DNA of 64,000 nt from Chitinophagaceae bacterium. GTDB lineage: Bacteria > Bacteroidota > Bacteroidia > Chitinophagales > Chitinophagaceae. Positions 61,719 through 64,000 of this stretch are shown here, one piece after another; position 1 is the first letter of the stretch, and each line of letters opens with the position of its first letter. Location of the stretch: NCBI GenBank assembly GCA_027489035.1, contig JAIYAN010000015.1, positions 289,852 to 353,851 of the forward strand. Direction: 5' to 3'. Under the pieces are notes generated by a model that did no database searches, was not told the origin of the DNA, and saw only the letters and a list, made by a program, of their open reading frames with translations. A program made the translations under genes and the position numbers.

Positions 61719-64000
61719 ATGCTATTTAACAATAGGAATTCAGTTCTGTTTTATTGTTTCATACTTGCATTGAATTTAATTTCATTTGATGCCATTGCGC
61801 GTAAGTTTTATTTTAGTACATCTGGAAATGATAGTTATACCGTTGTACAAGCTCAAAATCCCAATACGCCTTGGAAAACATTAATTAAGCTAGAAACTTT
61901 TGGAAATAGTGGTTTGGCATTGGCAGGAGATACTTTTGCTTTTAAACGTGGTGATGTGTTCATCAACGGAAGAGATGATTTTGGAAGTTTAAAGTGGTGG
62001 GCAATTAATGGGTATACTTGTCCTAGTGGAACAGCCAGAAATCCGATTGTATTTACAAATTATGGTACTGGCCCCTTGCCCAATTTTTTATTTCCTTACC
62101 CAAGTATTATGGTAGGACGAAGTCGTATTGTACTTGCGTTTAATGGTGTAAAGTACATAGTAGTTGATGGACTTCAATTCAATGATCATCGATTTCCTGT
62201 AAATGATAAAGTTTCTACAGCATATACAGGAATGGGCATTTTGTTAGGAGAGGAAGGAACTACTTCTATGGTTACCAATAGTGTAATAAAAAACTGTGAA
62301 TTTAATAATATCGGATATGGTGTTTCTACTTGTGGTAGTTATAATTCTATAATCAACAACAAATTCACCAATTTCAAAAATGTTGGTGACACTTCTGGCA
62401 ATAATGATATTGGTGCAGTTCCGTTAATATTACAATCTGGAAAATTCAATCTAATACAAAATAACTACATTAAAGGAGGTTGGGCATTTACTGGTGCTAC
62501 AGCATCTGGAGCCGGTCTAAATGGTGTTGGAATTGAAATTATCAACAACTTCGATAGCAGTAAAATTATTAACAACACGATAATTGATTGTGCTGGGGCA
62601 ATAGAAATAGGAAATATTACAGGTACAAATTCTGTAGGTTGCGATAATGATACATTTGCCTATAACAAAATAATTAACACAGGCGTATTGTGTTACACCT
62701 CGACAAATGGTTTTTTTTCATCTAATAGTTCAAATCTTAAATTTTGGAATAATGTTTTTGTTGAGAATGAAAACTCTAGATTCAGCGGTCCAAGGTTTGG
62801 CTCCGATGTTTTTGGAGATGGTCAATCTTTTTCTGGATTTACCAATTGGCCAAATTTTCCAAAAAATCCCAGCATTTTTAATGTCGGAGGATTGCGCATT
62901 TTACAATATTCATCAGAATTAAATTTGACAAAAGATACCCTTTATAATTCCAGAAATAATGTTTTTTGGATGACGAATAATAATCAAGCTATTTATGACA
63001 CAAGTCGTAAAAAGTTTTTTCATTATAATAACATCTATCATCTTGTTGGTAGAAGCGTTTTGGGTGGAATCTTAAATATAGGAAATAATTTAGAAATTAA
63101 GACCAGTGAAAAAATATTTTCTGACACAGCTAATTTAAATCCAGAATTATGGAATTTTAATTTGGCTAATGCAAGTCCTGCCATAAACTTTGGCCGAAAT
63201 GTTGGTATAAATAATGATTTCCTTGGTATGCCAATTGTTGGAAACCCCGATGCAGGAATTCATGAATCTTCTAGTGCTTTACAAAGTAATTTAAATGTAA
63301 ACATAAATGCAACACCAATCTTATGTTTTGGCGGAACTTCAAATGTTACCATAGATGCTTCTGGAGGAACACCACCTTATTCAGGTGTTGGTACTTTCGG
63401 CGCTTCTGCAGGGACAAATAATTATATCGTAAATGATGCTGTTGGTAATTCAAAATCTGTTACCCTAACTATTACACAACCTGCTCCACTTACGCTTAGC
63501 ACTACATCAGGAAGAATTATAGAATTTGGTGGATCAACCAATATTTCTTGTACTGCAACAGGTGGAAAGGGTTCATATACTTATAAATTGGATGCAGGTG
63601 CATATCAAGCGTCAAATGTATTTTCATCAGTATTGGCAGGTGCTCATATTGTTTATGTAAAAGATTCCAACAATTGTGTAACGAGCAAATCAATTACTTT
63701 AACTCAGCCATCTGCACCATTAGTAATTACAGCTACGCCAACCGTAATTACCTGTAATGGAGATAGTTCATTTGTAACGGTAACTGCTAGTGGTGGAACA
63801 GCTCCATACACAGGAAATGGAAGATTTGCAAAATTAGCTGGCACACATACGTTTACCATAACAGATTCGAATGGGGTTGTTCGTACATCAACCATAACCA
63901 TAACACAACCTGCTATTATAAGCGCAACAGTTACAAGCGGAACAATTACTAAATACGGATCGCGAACAACCATTACAGTAAGTGGTGTTAGTGGAGGAAC
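61719..64000 (+). CDS. giant surface protein, beta-helix plus SprB repeats (partial, runs off the window)
   Basis: From the ATG at 61719 the frame stays open to the window edge, giving 760 residues. A signal peptide (FILALNLISFDAIA) leads into a right-handed parallel beta-helix region (about 45-430, with repeated NxxxxNN and GVxxC turns). From about residue 540 on come SprB-type repeats, each with GGTPPYSG or GGTAPYTG and a closing LTITQPA. In Flavobacterium such repeats are in the SprB gliding adhesin, exported by T9SS. The C-terminus, where a sorting domain is expected, is beyond the window. Confidence 0.85.
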   Translation, partial: MLFNNRNSVLFYCFILALNLISFDAIARKFYFSTSGNDSYTVVQAQNPNTPWKTLIKLETFGNSGLALAGDTFAFKRGDVFINGRDDFGSLKWWAINGYTCPSGTARNPIVFTNYGTGPLPNFLFPYPSIMVGRSRIVLAFNGVKYIVVDGLQFNDHRFPVNDKVSTAYTGMGILLGEEGTTSMVTNSVIKNCEFNNIGYGVSTCGSYNSIINNKFTNFKNVGDTSGNNDIGAVPLILQSGKFNLIQNNYIKGGWAFTGATASGAGLNGVGIEIINNFDSSKIINNTIIDCAGAIEIGNITGTNSVGCDNDTFAYNKIINTGVLCYTSTNGFFSSNSSNLKFWNNVFVENENSRFSGPRFGSDVFGDGQSFSGFTNWPNFPKNPSIFNVGGLRILQYSSELNLTKDTLYNSRNNVFWMTNNNQAIYDTSRKKFFHYNNIYHLVGRSVLGGILNIGNNLEIKTSEKIFSDTANLNPELWNFNLANASPAINFGRNVGINNDFLGMPIVGNPDAGIHESSSALQSNLNVNINATPILCFGGTSNVTIDASGGTPPYSGVGTFGASAGTNNYIVNDAVGNSKSVTLTITQPAPLTLSTTSGRIIEFGGSTNISCTATGGKGSYTYKLDAGAYQASNVFSSVLAGAHIVYVKDSNNCVTSKSITLTQPSAPLVITATPTVITCNGDSSFVTVTASGGTAPYTGNGRFAKLAGTHTFTITDSNGVVRTSTITITQPAIISATVTSGTITKYGSRTTITVSGVSGG

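Overview
The window looks like a stretch of chromosome from a low-GC member of the phylum Bacteroidota, most likely the Chitinophagia/Chitinophagaceae side. The reasons are Por-type (T9SS) cargo proteins with C-terminal sorting domains, SprB-type repeats, an Omp28 protein, a DUF6029 barrel, the alternative Bacteroidota GlmU-like enzyme, futalosine-pathway menaquinone synthesis (MqnE), the miaB / sigma-54 regulator / lptE / TPR / secG operon, few Shine-Dalgarno sequences, and promoters that fit the Bacteroidota -7 box TAnnTTTG. The placement below phylum is inference. No phage, plasmid, IS transposase, CRISPR array, rRNA or tRNA gene was recognised.

Layout. 1-5.5 kb: the 5' part of msrA at the edge, a mutS2 without the Smr nuclease domain, mqnE and a nucleoside permease. 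5.5-9.5 kb: a secreted protein of unknown function and the four-gene GDP-D-glycero-alpha-D-manno-heptose operon (hddA-gmhA-hddC-gmhB), for surface glycans. 9.5-13.2 kb: an Omp28 lipoprotein divergent from a TlpA-like thioredoxin and a DUF6029 barrel. 13.2-14.2 kb: a toxin-antitoxin islet, with an orphan HigA-type antitoxin, a decayed toxin tail and a DUF4160/DUF2442 pair. 14.4-16.8 kb: a secreted M43 metalloprotease. 16.9-17.45 kb: a composite repeat element.

17.5-27.4 kb: rpmI-rplT with its own promoter and leader, an arginine-decarboxylase-like enzyme, a second repeat element, bacilliredoxin-lgt-yajQ, rpmE2, GlmU-like-tpiA, and a flippase followed by a small anchored protein and an HTTM-like membrane protein. 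27.7-32.2 kb: two large modular secreted proteins, an SGNH hydrolase and a T9SS cargo protein. 32.4-44.1 kb: lepA, a thiol protein, mltG-yihY, the miaB-to-secG operon and an iron-sulfur electron-transfer operon. 44.1-50.8 kb: a PRTase, a third repeat element, a DUF2279 protein, a phosphosugar mutase, pcm, small proteins, a universal stress protein and an unlisted 51-residue membrane protein with its own promoter and terminator. 51-61 kb: transporters (Nramp-USP fusion, MFS, DedA, DAACS, APC) and a CBM20-MalQ amylomaltase. 61.7 kb to the edge: a truncated giant beta-helix/SprB-repeat surface protein.

Together the genes describe a gliding-type or surface-degrading bacterium with heavy investment in outer-surface proteins and glycans. 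Most coding regions are ordinary core genome. The least explained structure is a family of intergenic elements (16.9, 19.8 and 44.6 kb) built from low-complexity AAACC-type units in inverted arms, two of which carry the same CCACGGTT...AACCGTGG palindrome. The most testable small discovery is the 51-residue gene at 50.65-50.81 kb. The TA islet, the HTTM pair and the ribosomal-protein leader hairpins also deserve a check.
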